A stretch of 54,964 bases of DNA, taken from positions 1-54,964 of the forward strand of contig JAFXAB010000009.1 in the NCBI GenBank assembly GCA_017522135.1. The letters are read 5' to 3'. The translations under genes and the position numbers were made by a program. The stretch comes from Bacteroidaceae bacterium (lineage in GTDB: Bacteria > Bacteroidota > Bacteroidia > Bacteroidales > Barnesiellaceae_A). The notes below the pieces were generated by a model. The model made no database searches. It saw nothing but the letters and a program-made list of their open reading frames with translations, and was not told where the DNA came from. This document shows, piece by piece, positions 1-11,937 of the stretch (positions are counted from its first letter, which is position 1; every line of letters starts with the position of its first letter).

Positions 1-331
1 ACGACACCACAATCTTGGGCAATACAGCCAAGAAACCATAGAGGAATACTGTCCAGAATGATGTAGCAGCCAACTCGCCTATCGCCAAGTAGTGTTGATA
101 GCCGACATTGTACATACCAAAAAGTAACGCGGGCAACAATGCGATGATAACCACCGTCATTGTGCGCTTTGAGTCGATGTTGTCGTGAATGTGTACACCC
201 GACTTGGAAGTGGTTGCCGGCACAAACAAGAACGACTCGAAACCCTCAAACACCGATTGCAGGGGAGCCAATTTTCCTCCCGGCTCGAAGTTGGGTTTTA
301 TCTTATCGAGAAATCTTCTTAATGCTTTCAC
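1..331 (-). CDS. nqrB: Na+-translocating NADH:quinone reductase subunit B (partial, N-terminal 110 residues)
   Basis: This is the 5' end of nqrB, cut by the left edge of the window. The minus strand from a GTG at 331 reads MKALRRFLDKIKPNFEPGGK and continues through a conserved stretch with HDNIDSKRTM, then a first membrane helix and GMYNVGYQHY, as expected for NqrB. NqrB is the membrane subunit that carries a covalently bound FMN and takes part in Na+ translocation; the FMN-binding threonine lies beyond the window. The GTG start matches the usual family N-terminus and lies 32 bases after the nqrA stop, so the two genes form one operon, which presumably continues with nqrCDEF to the left. Confidence 0.9.
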   Translation of the reverse strand, partial: MKALRRFLDKIKPNFEPGGKLAPLQSVFEGFESFLFVPATTSKSGVHIHDNIDSKRTMTVVIIALLPALLFGMYNVGYQHYLAIGELAATSFWTVFLYGFLAVLPKIVVS

Positions 332-363
332 AATAATTCTGTTTATAATGTTAATGACAATGA

Positions 364-1707
364 TTAGTTCATCTCTTTACGCAGCGCATCTAAACCTTTG
401 CGTACAATCTCTTGCAAGGGCAACTTTGAAGTGTCAACAAACTCACAGGCTGCAAAGTCCTCGGGTGCTACCTCATATATACCCAACTGCTCCATGCGGT
501 CGATATCGAAAGCGATGATAGCCTTTACAAGGTACTCGGGCAAGATATCCATGGGGAATACGCGATCGTACTCTTCCGACATGATAATGGCACGCTCGCC
601 TCCATGCAAACGGGCATCGGGTTTTCTGTTGCGACCGGGCAACCAACGCGAAACAAATGTGCGACTTGTTGTGAGCACTTTGCATCCGGGCATAGCCCAA
701 CCTAAAAATTCGTGAGTATCATTACCCTCAGGAATAACTGTTACATGTGAGTGATATGCTCCCAGATAACCTTCAATCGAAACGTTAACACCGGTAAATA
801 CGTTGCCACTGATAACACGGCGAGCATAATCGGCTTTAACAAGATTATCCTTGAGGATCTCTGCCATCGGAGTTCCGGGCAAAGCACGTACGTAGGCAGG
901 TTTAGCAACTTCGCTACCCGATACAGCTACTGTACGCATCATATCAACACGGCCATTGAGCAAAAGACGTCCCATCAACACCACATCAAGTGCATTGATA
1001 GTCCATACAGTCTCACCCTTGTTTACAGGAGCAATATTGTGTGCTTGAACACCGGCATTACATGCAGGGAAATTGCCTTTGAATGTAACGAGTTCTACGC
1101 CGGCAGGCACAGTCACTTTACTATCGGGCTCAACACCCACATAAACCTTACCTTGGGTAAGCATAGCAAGTGCCTCAAGACCTTTGGCAAGGGCTTTGGC
1201 ATCATCACCTGCCAACATTTCATAAGCATAGACGGGAGCCAAAGGTGCATTGTCAAATGCTGTTACAAAAATGTCACGAGGCTCTACTGTAGGATCGGCA
1301 ATAACATCGTAGGGACGTTGCTTTATATATCCCCACATACCCGACTGCAAGAAGAGTTGCTTTACCTTGTCGGCCGATGAGGCTTTCTCAAAAGCAACAG
1401 CCTCGTCTTTGTGATCGTTTTTAATAACAATTTTCATCACTTTGCGACGCTCGCCACGCTCCACTGCAATCACTTCACCACTTACGGGCGAAACAAATTG
1501 CACCTCAGGGTGATTCTTGTCATACATCACCGCAGAACCCACTTTCACAGCATCACCGGGTTTAACAATCACCTTAGGAACAATACCATGGAAGTTTTCG
1601 GGAACAATAGCTACTGTGTCGCTTACAATGGTCTTATCTACATGGGGGGCGGCAGCTCCTTCCAAACATAGATTTAAACCTCTTTTCAGTTTTACTACAT
1701 TAGCCAT
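364..1707 (-). CDS. nqrA: Na+-translocating NADH:quinone reductase subunit A
   Basis: A 447-residue full-length NqrA, the cytoplasmic peripheral subunit of the Na+-pumping NADH:quinone oxidoreductase. It begins MANVVKLKRGLNLCLEGAA, the usual N-terminus of the family, followed by the RnfC-like barrel-sandwich part (GDAVKVGSAVMYDK, VSPVSGEV, about residues 45-90) and the core and C-terminal domain ending DALRKEMN. It is the first gene of the nqr operon, with nqrB following after 32 bases. The complex couples NADH oxidation and menaquinone reduction to Na+ export in Bacteroidales. A -7-like TAATTTTG lies upstream at 1765-1772, but no -33 TTG stands at the right distance. Nothing is unusual in the protein. 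Confidence 0.95.
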   Translation of the reverse strand: MANVVKLKRGLNLCLEGAAAPHVDKTIVSDTVAIVPENFHGIVPKVIVKPGDAVKVGSAVMYDKNHPEVQFVSPVSGEVIAVERGERRKVMKIVIKNDHKDEAVAFEKASSADKVKQLFLQSGMWGYIKQRPYDVIADPTVEPRDIFVTAFDNAPLAPVYAYEMLAGDDAKALAKGLEALAMLTQGKVYVGVEPDSKVTVPAGVELVTFKGNFPACNAGVQAHNIAPVNKGETVWTINALDVVLMGRLLLNGRVDMMRTVAVSGSEVAKPAYVRALPGTPMAEILKDNLVKADYARRVISGNVFTGVNVSIEGYLGAYHSHVTVIPEGNDTHEFLGWAMPGCKVLTTSRTFVSRWLPGRNRKPDARLHGGERAIIMSEEYDRVFPMDILPEYLVKAIIAFDIDRMEQLGIYEVAPEDFAACEFVDTSKLPLQEIVRKGLDALRKEMN

Positions 1708-2111
1708 GTTGCAAAAAAAATATTTGATTTACCTTATTTATTTTCATAAAAAAATTTTCGAGCGCAAAATTAAATAAAAATTTCCGTAATTAATATACAA
1801 AAACTCCACAAAACAAGAGACAAACTATTGTTTATTTTACTATGTATTTATTTGTAACACAGAGTTGGCAAAAGACACATTAAAACAACAACAATGCTAT
1901 GTAAAAGGGTAATTTTTTCACAGCATTGTTTATCGACACAGTAAGTTTGTCAGGACTTTGCTCTGCAATAGAGGGAAATAGTATTGCAAAATACATAAAA
2001 TCTCACAAGAGCTACAACCGGCTCGTTTCTCTTTGATGCAATTGTGGCTCTCGCGATAGTATTGGGGTTATATCTGCCCAATTACAAGTGCGGCTACCCG
2101 CTTCTCACCTA
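1708..2111. other. Intergenic region upstream of nqrA
   Basis: About 400 AT-rich bases hold no coding sequence I can support. They contain a -7-like TAATTTTG for nqrA (minus strand, 1765-1772) and a 9-bp inverted repeat, AACAATGCT at 1890-1898 with its complement at 1922-1930. The 23-base loop makes that repeat a weak terminator candidate for the flavin reductase gene that ends at 2112. Confidence 0.5.
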
Positions 2112-2669
2112 CTACATATACTCCTTGCCCACCGAGAATGCGTTAGCTACAACATTACCCAGTTCGTAATATCTATGCGATACAGGGTCGTAGGTTATGG
2201 GTCGTAGTTTGCTTATATCTATTCGTCCCTCGGTAAGGACCGATTCATCGACACTTACATTGACAATGCGACCTACAAGATGATTACTCTCGATATCGTA
2301 ACTTACCATTTCACATTCGAGCGTCATAGGCAACTCTTCAATAATAGGAGCATTGACATGCTTCGACTGTATGGTGTGAAATGCCACACGTTGCAGTTTG
2401 TCGGGAACTTTCACACCCGACACCAAGCCCAAATAATCGCATGCCGACACATGATCGACAGTAGCCACACTCACGGTGAACGACTTCGTTGCAAGAATAT
2501 TTTGGGTTGTCTTATGATCCTCGGCAAGACATATACCCACTGTATTATCGGTATATATACCACCCCAAGCGGCATTCATGGCATTGGGAAGACCATGTGC
2601 ATCGTACGATGCAACAATAAGTACAGGCATAGGATAGAGCCATGTTTTAGAGCCAAAATCTTTACGCAT
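2112..2669 (-). CDS. Flavin reductase-like FMN-binding protein
   Basis: A 185-residue protein of the flavin reductase-like split-barrel family. It starts with KTWLYPMPVLIVAS and has the typical NAMNAAWGGIY segment (about residues 29-40), CLAEDHKTTQNI and the SFTVSVATVDH strand, which together form the FMN pocket. Family members use or reduce FMN, some partnering with oxygenases and others acting in stress responses; the substrate here is unknown. It is soluble with no signal peptide. It follows the exported superoxide dismutase on the same strand after 66 bases, but an own promoter (ATTG-N20-TAATTTTG, 2693-2724) suggests independent expression. Family assignment is firm and exact function is not. 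Confidence 0.85.
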   Translation of the reverse strand: MRKDFGSKTWLYPMPVLIVASYDAHGLPNAMNAAWGGIYTDNTVGICLAEDHKTTQNILATKSFTVSVATVDHVSACDYLGLVSGVKVPDKLQRVAFHTIQSKHVNAPIIEELPMTLECEMVSYDIESNHLVGRIVNVSVDESVLTEGRIDISKLRPITYDPVSHRYYELGNVVANAFSVGKEYM

Positions 2670-2692
2670 AGTTCAATATTTTTTATTTTGAG

Positions 2693-2724
2693 CAAAATTA
2701 GCAAAAATACTGCACATCGGCAAT
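2693..2724 (-). promoter_or_regulatory. Bacteroidetes-type promoter of the flavin reductase gene
   Basis: On the minus strand a -33 ATTG (2721-2724) is followed after exactly 20 bases by the -7 box TAATTTTG (2693-2700), about 24 bases before the start codon. This matches the TTG/TTTG and TAnnTTTG pattern. Confidence 0.5.
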
Positions 2725-2735
2725 ACCTACAGCCA

Positions 2736-3479
2736 CTACTCCTCCCACATCCTTTCAATAGCCGTCTGGCAACTATTTTCGGCTACACCTGTAGCTTCAT
2801 AACGAGCCTCTATCTCAGGCCAGTCTATGATATTCCATATTGCATCAATATGGTCGTTACGACGGTTTTGATAATCGAGATAATAGGCATGTTCCCATAC
2901 ATCCATCCCAAGGAGTGGAGTAAGGCCATAAGTGACAGGATTACCGGCATTGGGCTCTGCGACGATGTAGAGTTGCCCCTCTTCATCACATGCCAGCCAC
3001 ACCCAACCCGAGCCAAAAAGGTCTGTTGCACTTTGGGTAAATGCCTGTTTAAAAATCTCAAAACTACCCCACCTGTTTATGATCGCATCGGCCAAGACAC
3101 CTTGCGGCTCTCCACCTCCGCGGGGTGAAAATTGCGCAAAATAGAGATTGTGATTGAGTATTTGCCCCGCATTATCAAATATGTTCTGATCATACACCGA
3201 GCTATCAGACATAACAACAATTTGGCTGATAGGCATACTGCTATAGGGTGTATTGACAATATACCTTGCAAGGCGGTCAATATAACTTTGCAAATGCTTA
3301 CCATGATGCAATTGCATAGTACGCTCACTTATCACCGGCTCCAAGGCATTATATTCATACGGCAACTCGACAAGTTGCAACGGTGGTACAGTATCGACAG
3401 CCTTCATTTGCTTCTCGGCACAGACTTCTATCGCAGTCGATAGTATAAGTAGAATAATCAATATACTCATAAGGCTCAA
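2736..3479 (-). CDS. Exported Fe/Mn-family superoxide dismutase
   Basis: A 247-residue superoxide dismutase of the Fe/Mn family carrying an N-terminal hydrophobic export signal (about residues 1-21), so it acts outside the cytoplasm. The four metal ligands can be placed: His58 (LHHGKH), His110 (LNHNLYF), Asp193 and His197 (DVWEHAYY). Gln106 in NAGQILNH is where Fe-type enzymes carry the second-sphere glutamine, so iron or cambialistic use is likely. It catalyses disproportionation of superoxide to O2 and H2O2. The usual cytoplasmic enzyme is about 190-200 residues; the excess is the signal plus a linker. It is divergent from nrdJ. I found no convincing promoter box upstream. Confidence 0.9.
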   Translation of the reverse strand: MSLMSILIILLILSTAIEVCAEKQMKAVDTVPPLQLVELPYEYNALEPVISERTMQLHHGKHLQSYIDRLARYIVNTPYSSMPISQIVVMSDSSVYDQNIFDNAGQILNHNLYFAQFSPRGGGEPQGVLADAIINRWGSFEIFKQAFTQSATDLFGSGWVWLACDEEGQLYIVAEPNAGNPVTYGLTPLLGMDVWEHAYYLDYQNRRNDHIDAIWNIIDWPEIEARYEATGVAENSCQTAIERMWEE

Positions 3480-3902
3480 ACTTTACCCAAAAGAACAACC
3501 TGTCATGTATGCAAGTTTTATCCATCTGTTACACATTAATTAATATAGTGATTTATTTTGTAATATTTCACCTTATTATAATTTTTAAAAATTCACACAT
3601 ATTTATAATTACACACATAAAAACAATAAATATACACAATTGAGAGATAGACACAAAAATTCAACCTCAACAACCCAAACACAACAATTTTGGAAAACTT
3701 TTTGACCAAACAAATTTTGTATACAACTATATTTCAGGTGTTTATATTTTAAAAAAGAAAACTTTTGCATATCGGCAATAAAATTTCTTTCTCAAAAGCA
3801 TCAGAATATATAATTATTTTTGTATACTTGCAGAGCAAAATTTAAAGCACCGACACCCTTTTGTAGCGTATTATATTAACGATTTATATATTATTGGAGA
3901 AC
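3480..3902. other. AT-rich divergent intergenic region between sod and nrdJ
   Basis: About 420 bases, very AT-rich, separate the divergent superoxide dismutase and ribonucleotide reductase genes. A TATTTTTG at 3815-3822 could serve as -7 box for nrdJ, but there is no matching -33 element. I searched specifically for cobalamin riboswitch motifs (GCCACTG, CTGGGAAGGC, B12 box) because the downstream enzyme uses B12, and found none. Confidence 0.45.
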
Positions 3903-6473
3903 GTGGAACAGAAAATCTACACTTACGAAGAAGCATACACCGCTTCACGCGAGTACTTCAAAGGCGACGAACTTGCCGCCCGTGTATGGGTAAACAAGTA
4001 TGCATTGAAAGACTCTTTTGGTAATATTTATGAGAAAACGCCCGATGACATGCACTGGCGTATAGCCAATGAGATTGCTCGCATAGAACAAAAGTACAGC
4101 AACCCCATGTCGGCACAAGAGTTGTTTGACCTCATGTCACACTTCCGCTACATAGTTCCTCAAGGCAGTCCCATGACAGGTATTGGCAACAACTACCAAA
4201 TAGGCTCACTTTCAAACTGTTTTGTTGTAGGACTGACAGGAGAGCCCGACTCTTATGGAGGCATAATCAAAATCGACGAAGAACAAGTACAACTCATGAA
4301 ACGCCGTGGCGGTGTAGGTCACGACCTCTCACACATTCGCCCCAAAGGATCTCCTGTAAAGAACTCGGCACTCACATCAACCGGTTTGGTACCCTTTATG
4401 GAGCGATTCTCCAACTCTACACGCGAGGTAGCGCAAGATGGTCGTCGAGGCGCATTGATGCTTACCGTATCTATCAAGCACCCCGACTCTGAGTCATTTA
4501 TTGATGCCAAGATGGTCGAGGGAAAAGTAACCGGTGCCAACGTATCGGTAAAGATAGATGACCGTTTTATGGAGTGTGCCATTTCGGGTGAGCCATACAT
4601 ACAACAATATCCTATTGAAGCTACAGATCCATACGTTACCAAGGAGGTAAACGCTCGTGAGATATGGCGCAAGATTGTACACAACGCATGGAAGTCGGCC
4701 GAGCCGGGAGTATTGTTCTGGGATACTATCCGTCGCGAATCTGTACCCGATTGTTATGCCGACTTGGGCTTCAAGACCGTATCGACCAATCCTTGCGGAG
4801 AGATACCCTTGTGCCCCTACGACAGTTGTCGTTTGTTGGCCATCAACCTCTACTCATACGTTGTCAACCCTTTCACTCCCGAAGCCTACTTCGACTACGA
4901 ATTGTTTAAATCGCACGTCGCCAAGGCACAACGCATCATGGACGATATTATCGACCTTGAGATGGAGAAGATCGAAAAGATAATCGAAAAGATTTCGACC
5001 GACCCCGAGACCGACGAGGTAAAACACACAGAGCTGAACCTATGGAACAAGATACGCACCCGCACTCTGCAAGGCCGTCGCACAGGTGTTGGCACAACAG
5101 CCGAAGGCGATATGATTGCATCTTTGGGTCTGCGATACGGTACTGAAGAGGCTACCGATATGTCGGAGAATGTACACCGAACATTGGCTTTGGCAGCCTA
5201 CCGCTCATCGGTAGAATTGGCTCGTGAGCGTGGAGCATTTGAAATATTCGATGCCCAACGCGAAGTAGACAATCCATTTATCAACCGCTTGAAAGAGGCC
5301 GACCCCGAATTGTATGAATTGATGGTAAAATATGGTCGTCGTAACATAGCATGTCTTACCATTGCGCCCACAGGTACAACCAGCCTCATGACACAAACCA
5401 CCTCGGGTATAGAGCCTGTATTCTTGCCCGTATACAAGCGTCGTCGCAAAGTAAACCCCAACGACCCCGATGCACACCCCGACTTTTGGGACGAGAATGG
5501 CGATGCCTTCGAGGAATACGTTGTATATCACCACAAGTTTATTACTTGGATGGAAGCCAACGGCATGCAGGTCAACAACAAATACACACAAGAAGAGATA
5601 GACCAATTGGTAGCCAAGTCGCCATACTTCAAGGCTACGTCTAACGATGTCGATTGGTTGCAAAAGGTACGCATGCAAGGTCGCGTACAGAAATGGGTCG
5701 ACCACTCAATCAGCGTTACCATCAACTTGCCCGGTGATGTAAGCGAAGACCTTGTAAACGACCTATATGTAGAGGCTTGGCGTTCAGGATGCAAAGGCTG
5801 TACAGTATATCGCGACGGCTCACGCTCGGGTGTGCTCATCTCTGTAAGCAAAGAAAAAGAGGAGAAAGAAAAGCGCAAAGCAGCTGAGGCTGCAGCCGAG
5901 ACCGCAATAGTATCATCACACATTGTTGCGCATAAACGCCCCATCGAATTGGAAGCCGATGTAGTTCGTTTCCAAAACAATAAAGAAAAATGGATAGCTT
6001 TTGTTGGCTTGCTTGACGGTAAACCTTACGAAATCTTTACAGGTTTTGCCGACGACGAAGACGGTATATTCTGCCCCAAAAACATCACTAAAGGCAAGAT
6101 TATCAAAGCTGTAGACTCAGATGGCAACAAGCGATATGACTTCCAGTTTGTAAATAAGCGAGGTTACAAAATCACCATCGAAGGCTTGTCGGACAAGTTC
6201 AACCCCGAATATTGGAACTATGCCAAGCTCATTTCGGGTGTATTGCGCTATGGTATGCCTATCGACCAAGTGCTGAAACTCGTAGCCAGCCTTGAACTGG
6301 ACAGCCAAACAATCAATACATGGAAAAACGGTGTTGAACGTGCTCTCAAAAAATATCTACCCAATGGCATGCAAGCCAGCGGACAAACTTGCCCCAACTG
6401 CAAGCAAGAGACCCTTATCTATCAAGAAGGATGTCTTATATGCACCAATTGTGGCACATCGCGTTGCGGATAA
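3903..6473 (+). CDS. nrdJ: Adenosylcobalamin-dependent (class II) ribonucleotide reductase
   Basis: A class II ribonucleotide reductase of about 856 residues, which makes deoxyribonucleotides using coenzyme B12 rather than an oxygen-made radical. Numbered from the GTG at 3903, Cys298 in NPCGEIPLC is the thiyl-radical cysteine, with Glu300 next to it; Cys106 (SLSNCFVVG) and Cys309 (YDSCRL) are the redox pair. PTGTTSLMTQTTSGIEP is the phosphate-binding loop region. After the catalytic core comes a C-terminal module of about 200 residues ending in a cysteine-rich tail (CPNCK, CLICTNC, SRCG) that probably binds zinc or relays electrons. The GTG matches the MEQK-YTYDEAY start of Bacteroides relatives; a TTG at 3894 would add three residues. 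It depends on B12, which the operon at 18-25 kb imports. Confidence 0.95.
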   Translation: MEQKIYTYEEAYTASREYFKGDELAARVWVNKYALKDSFGNIYEKTPDDMHWRIANEIARIEQKYSNPMSAQELFDLMSHFRYIVPQGSPMTGIGNNYQIGSLSNCFVVGLTGEPDSYGGIIKIDEEQVQLMKRRGGVGHDLSHIRPKGSPVKNSALTSTGLVPFMERFSNSTREVAQDGRRGALMLTVSIKHPDSESFIDAKMVEGKVTGANVSVKIDDRFMECAISGEPYIQQYPIEATDPYVTKEVNAREIWRKIVHNAWKSAEPGVLFWDTIRRESVPDCYADLGFKTVSTNPCGEIPLCPYDSCRLLAINLYSYVVNPFTPEAYFDYELFKSHVAKAQRIMDDIIDLEMEKIEKIIEKISTDPETDEVKHTELNLWNKIRTRTLQGRRTGVGTTAEGDMIASLGLRYGTEEATDMSENVHRTLALAAYRSSVELARERGAFEIFDAQREVDNPFINRLKEADPELYELMVKYGRRNIACLTIAPTGTTSLMTQTTSGIEPVFLPVYKRRRKVNPNDPDAHPDFWDENGDAFEEYVVYHHKFITWMEANGMQVNNKYTQEEIDQLVAKSPYFKATSNDVDWLQKVRMQGRVQKWVDHSISVTINLPGDVSEDLVNDLYVEAWRSGCKGCTVYRDGSRSGVLISVSKEKEEKEKRKAAEAAAETAIVSSHIVAHKRPIELEADVVRFQNNKEKWIAFVGLLDGKPYEIFTGFADDEDGIFCPKNITKGKIIKAVDSDGNKRYDFQFVNKRGYKITIEGLSDKFNPEYWNYAKLISGVLRYGMPIDQVLKLVASLELDSQTINTWKNGVERALKKYLPNGMQASGQTCPNCKQETLIYQEGCLICTNCGTSRCG

Positions 6474-6494
6474 CAAACCTTATATCTCTCATGC

Positions 6495-6528
6495 GCCCGG
6501 TAACATCGCGTTATCGGGCTTTTTCTTT
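6495..6528 (+). terminator. Intrinsic terminator of nrdJ
   Basis: A 10-bp stem, GCCCGGTAAC (6495-6504) with GTTATCGGGC (6510-6519, one G-T pair), has a 5-base loop and is followed by TTTTTCTTT. Confidence 0.8.
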
Positions 6529-6580
6529 ATCATATTCCTAAAAGAGAGTCAATCATCATTATAAAACCGAAAATTCTCAT

Positions 6581-6588
6581 TATCTTTG
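6581..6588 (+). promoter_or_regulatory. -7 promoter box for the membrane protein/beta-galactosidase operon
   Basis: TATCTTTG matches the TAnnTTTG box and lies 52 bases before the start codon, after the nrdJ terminator. No clear -33 TTG is seen at 19-21 bases. Confidence 0.4.
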
Positions 6589-6640
6589 CTGATTCAGAGA
6601 AAACAAATCAGCAAACAAACCCAAAAATATCAGTAATACT

Positions 6641-10455
<3,815 letters not shown>

Positions 10456-10474
10456 TAGATGTTACATTCCCCCC

Positions 10475-10522
10475 AAAAACGAGAGCGACGATATTGCATA
10501 TCAAATCGTCGCTCTCGTTTTT
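10475..10522. terminator. Bidirectional terminator between convergent genes
   Basis: A perfect 17-bp stem (10475-10491 with 10506-10522) with a 14-base loop. The A-tract on the left and T-tract on the right let it serve both the beta-galactosidase (plus) and the efflux operon (minus), whose stop is at 10543. Confidence 0.85.
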
Positions 10523-10542
10523 AATATCTACACATCGCAGTA

Positions 10543-11925
10543 TCAATCCATACCGCCACCAAGGGCATGGAATAGAGAGATGACACCTTGTATCTCGTCG
10601 TAGCGGTCTGATGCTTGCATCAATTCGGCCTGTAGGAGGTTTTGTTGTGCTGTAAGCACTTCGAGATAATTGGCACTACCGTGTTTCATCAACAGTCGGG
10701 TGTTCCATATAGCTGCCTGTAGGTTTACAATTTGCTTGGCACCTATATCGATACGCTTGCGGGCAGTCTGCCATTGCACCAGCGCATTGTTTACCTCGGC
10801 ACCTGCATTGAGCAACGATTGTCGGAACAGCAACAAAGCCTCCTCCTGTTGTGCCTTGGCTATCTTAAGATTGGCAACATTCTTACCTTGATTGAACAAC
10901 GGTTGTACCAAAGAGCCTAAGGCATTGAGCAACCAACCTACAGGATTGGTTATAGTAGCACCATTGTTGGTCCATCCGGCCGAGCCCGTGAGCGAAATTG
11001 AAGGGTAAAAGTTGGCATGAGCCATGTTGGTCATATAGAAAGCTTCGGCAAGAGCATACTCGGCTTGACGCACGTCGGGTCTGAAACTCAACAATTGCAA
11101 AGGAATACCCACCGACAACTCTTCAGGAAAAACTTGCTCCGAGAGTTTTCCACGTTGCAACATATCGGGAGCCATCCCCAGCAACACCGAGAGCGAGTTT
11201 TCTTGTTCGATGATGCGACGTTCAAGTGTCAGTACCGACCCTTCGACATTGAGGCGACTCGCCTTGGCTTGCAATACGGCGGCTTCGTTGGTTTTACCTG
11301 CACGTTTCAACGCCTCGAGAGTACGGATGTTTTCTTCCCATGTATCGAGCGTACGACGACTTATTTCCAACTGTTCGTCGAGCATAAGAAGTGTAAAATA
11401 GCTGTCGGCTATGGTCGCTATCAATTGGGTCTGAACGGCTTGCTTATAGGCCTGTGTCTGTTGTAAAACGGTTTCCGATGCACGTGTTGCATTGAGTTGT
11501 TTGCCAAACACATCCAATTCCCAATCGGCCATAACTGCCAAGTTATACGACTTTTTGAGTTCGCTACCGGTAAATTGATTAAGCCCGCCTTGTGCCGTAA
11601 AATTGAATGTGGGCACAAAGGCCAATCGCGACTGCAGCAAAGCAGCCTCGGCCTGCTCAACACGCAGTTGAGCTATCTTTAAATCGGTATTCTGAGCAAG
11701 TCCTTGCTCTATCCAATTTTGCAATAACGTGTCGGTAAATACGGCACGCCACGACATATAACCTATAGAGGTATTATCGACCGATATTACGGTAGTATCG
11801 ATAGGCAATCTTTGGTACAGGCTATCTACTACGGGTAAGTCGGGTTGTTTGTATTGTGTATACAAATTGCAACTGCTCATTGTAAGCAACAACGTTGCCA
11901 ATGCAAATAAAACATTCTTTTTCAT
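10543..11925 (-). CDS. RND efflux outer-membrane factor (TolC/NodT family lipoprotein)
   Basis: A 460-residue outer-membrane channel of the TolC/OprM/NodT class. The N-terminus is a lipoprotein signal with SSC at residues 17-19, and the mature protein shows two repeats of long amphipathic helices with beta-barrel strands (for example NTDLKIAQLRVEQAEAALLQ and PDVRQAEYALAEAFYM). It forms the exit duct of a tripartite drug or toxic-compound exporter. It is the last of three genes and starts 12 bases after the pump gene ends, in the usual order adaptor-pump-channel. Substrates cannot be read from the sequence. Confidence 0.92.
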   Translation of the reverse strand: MKKNVLFALATLLLTMSSCNLYTQYKQPDLPVVDSLYQRLPIDTTVISVDNTSIGYMSWRAVFTDTLLQNWIEQGLAQNTDLKIAQLRVEQAEAALLQSRLAFVPTFNFTAQGGLNQFTGSELKKSYNLAVMADWELDVFGKQLNATRASETVLQQTQAYKQAVQTQLIATIADSYFTLLMLDEQLEISRRTLDTWEENIRTLEALKRAGKTNEAAVLQAKASRLNVEGSVLTLERRIIEQENSLSVLLGMAPDMLQRGKLSEQVFPEELSVGIPLQLLSFRPDVRQAEYALAEAFYMTNMAHANFYPSISLTGSAGWTNNGATITNPVGWLLNALGSLVQPLFNQGKNVANLKIAKAQQEEALLLFRQSLLNAGAEVNNALVQWQTARKRIDIGAKQIVNLQAAIWNTRLLMKHGSANYLEVLTAQQNLLQAELMQASDRYDEIQGVISLFHALGGGMD

Positions 11926-11937
11926 ACAGATAACATT

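Noticed and set aside
130..155. Clustered repeats or a CRISPR array anywhere in the window
   Set aside because: No regularly spaced direct repeats were seen; the only Gly-X-Y coding repeat is short and lies within a gene.
751..1380. A 209-codon plus-strand open frame over nqrA
   Set aside because: It is complementary to a conserved gene and has no recognisable domain.
1890..1930. Inverted repeat AACAATGCT as a terminator
   Set aside because: The stem is 9 bp with a 23-base loop and no clean T-tract, so I do not call it.
3480..3902. A cobalamin riboswitch in front of nrdJ
   Set aside because: I looked for the B12 box and the GCCACTG/GGGAAGGC core on the plus strand and found neither.
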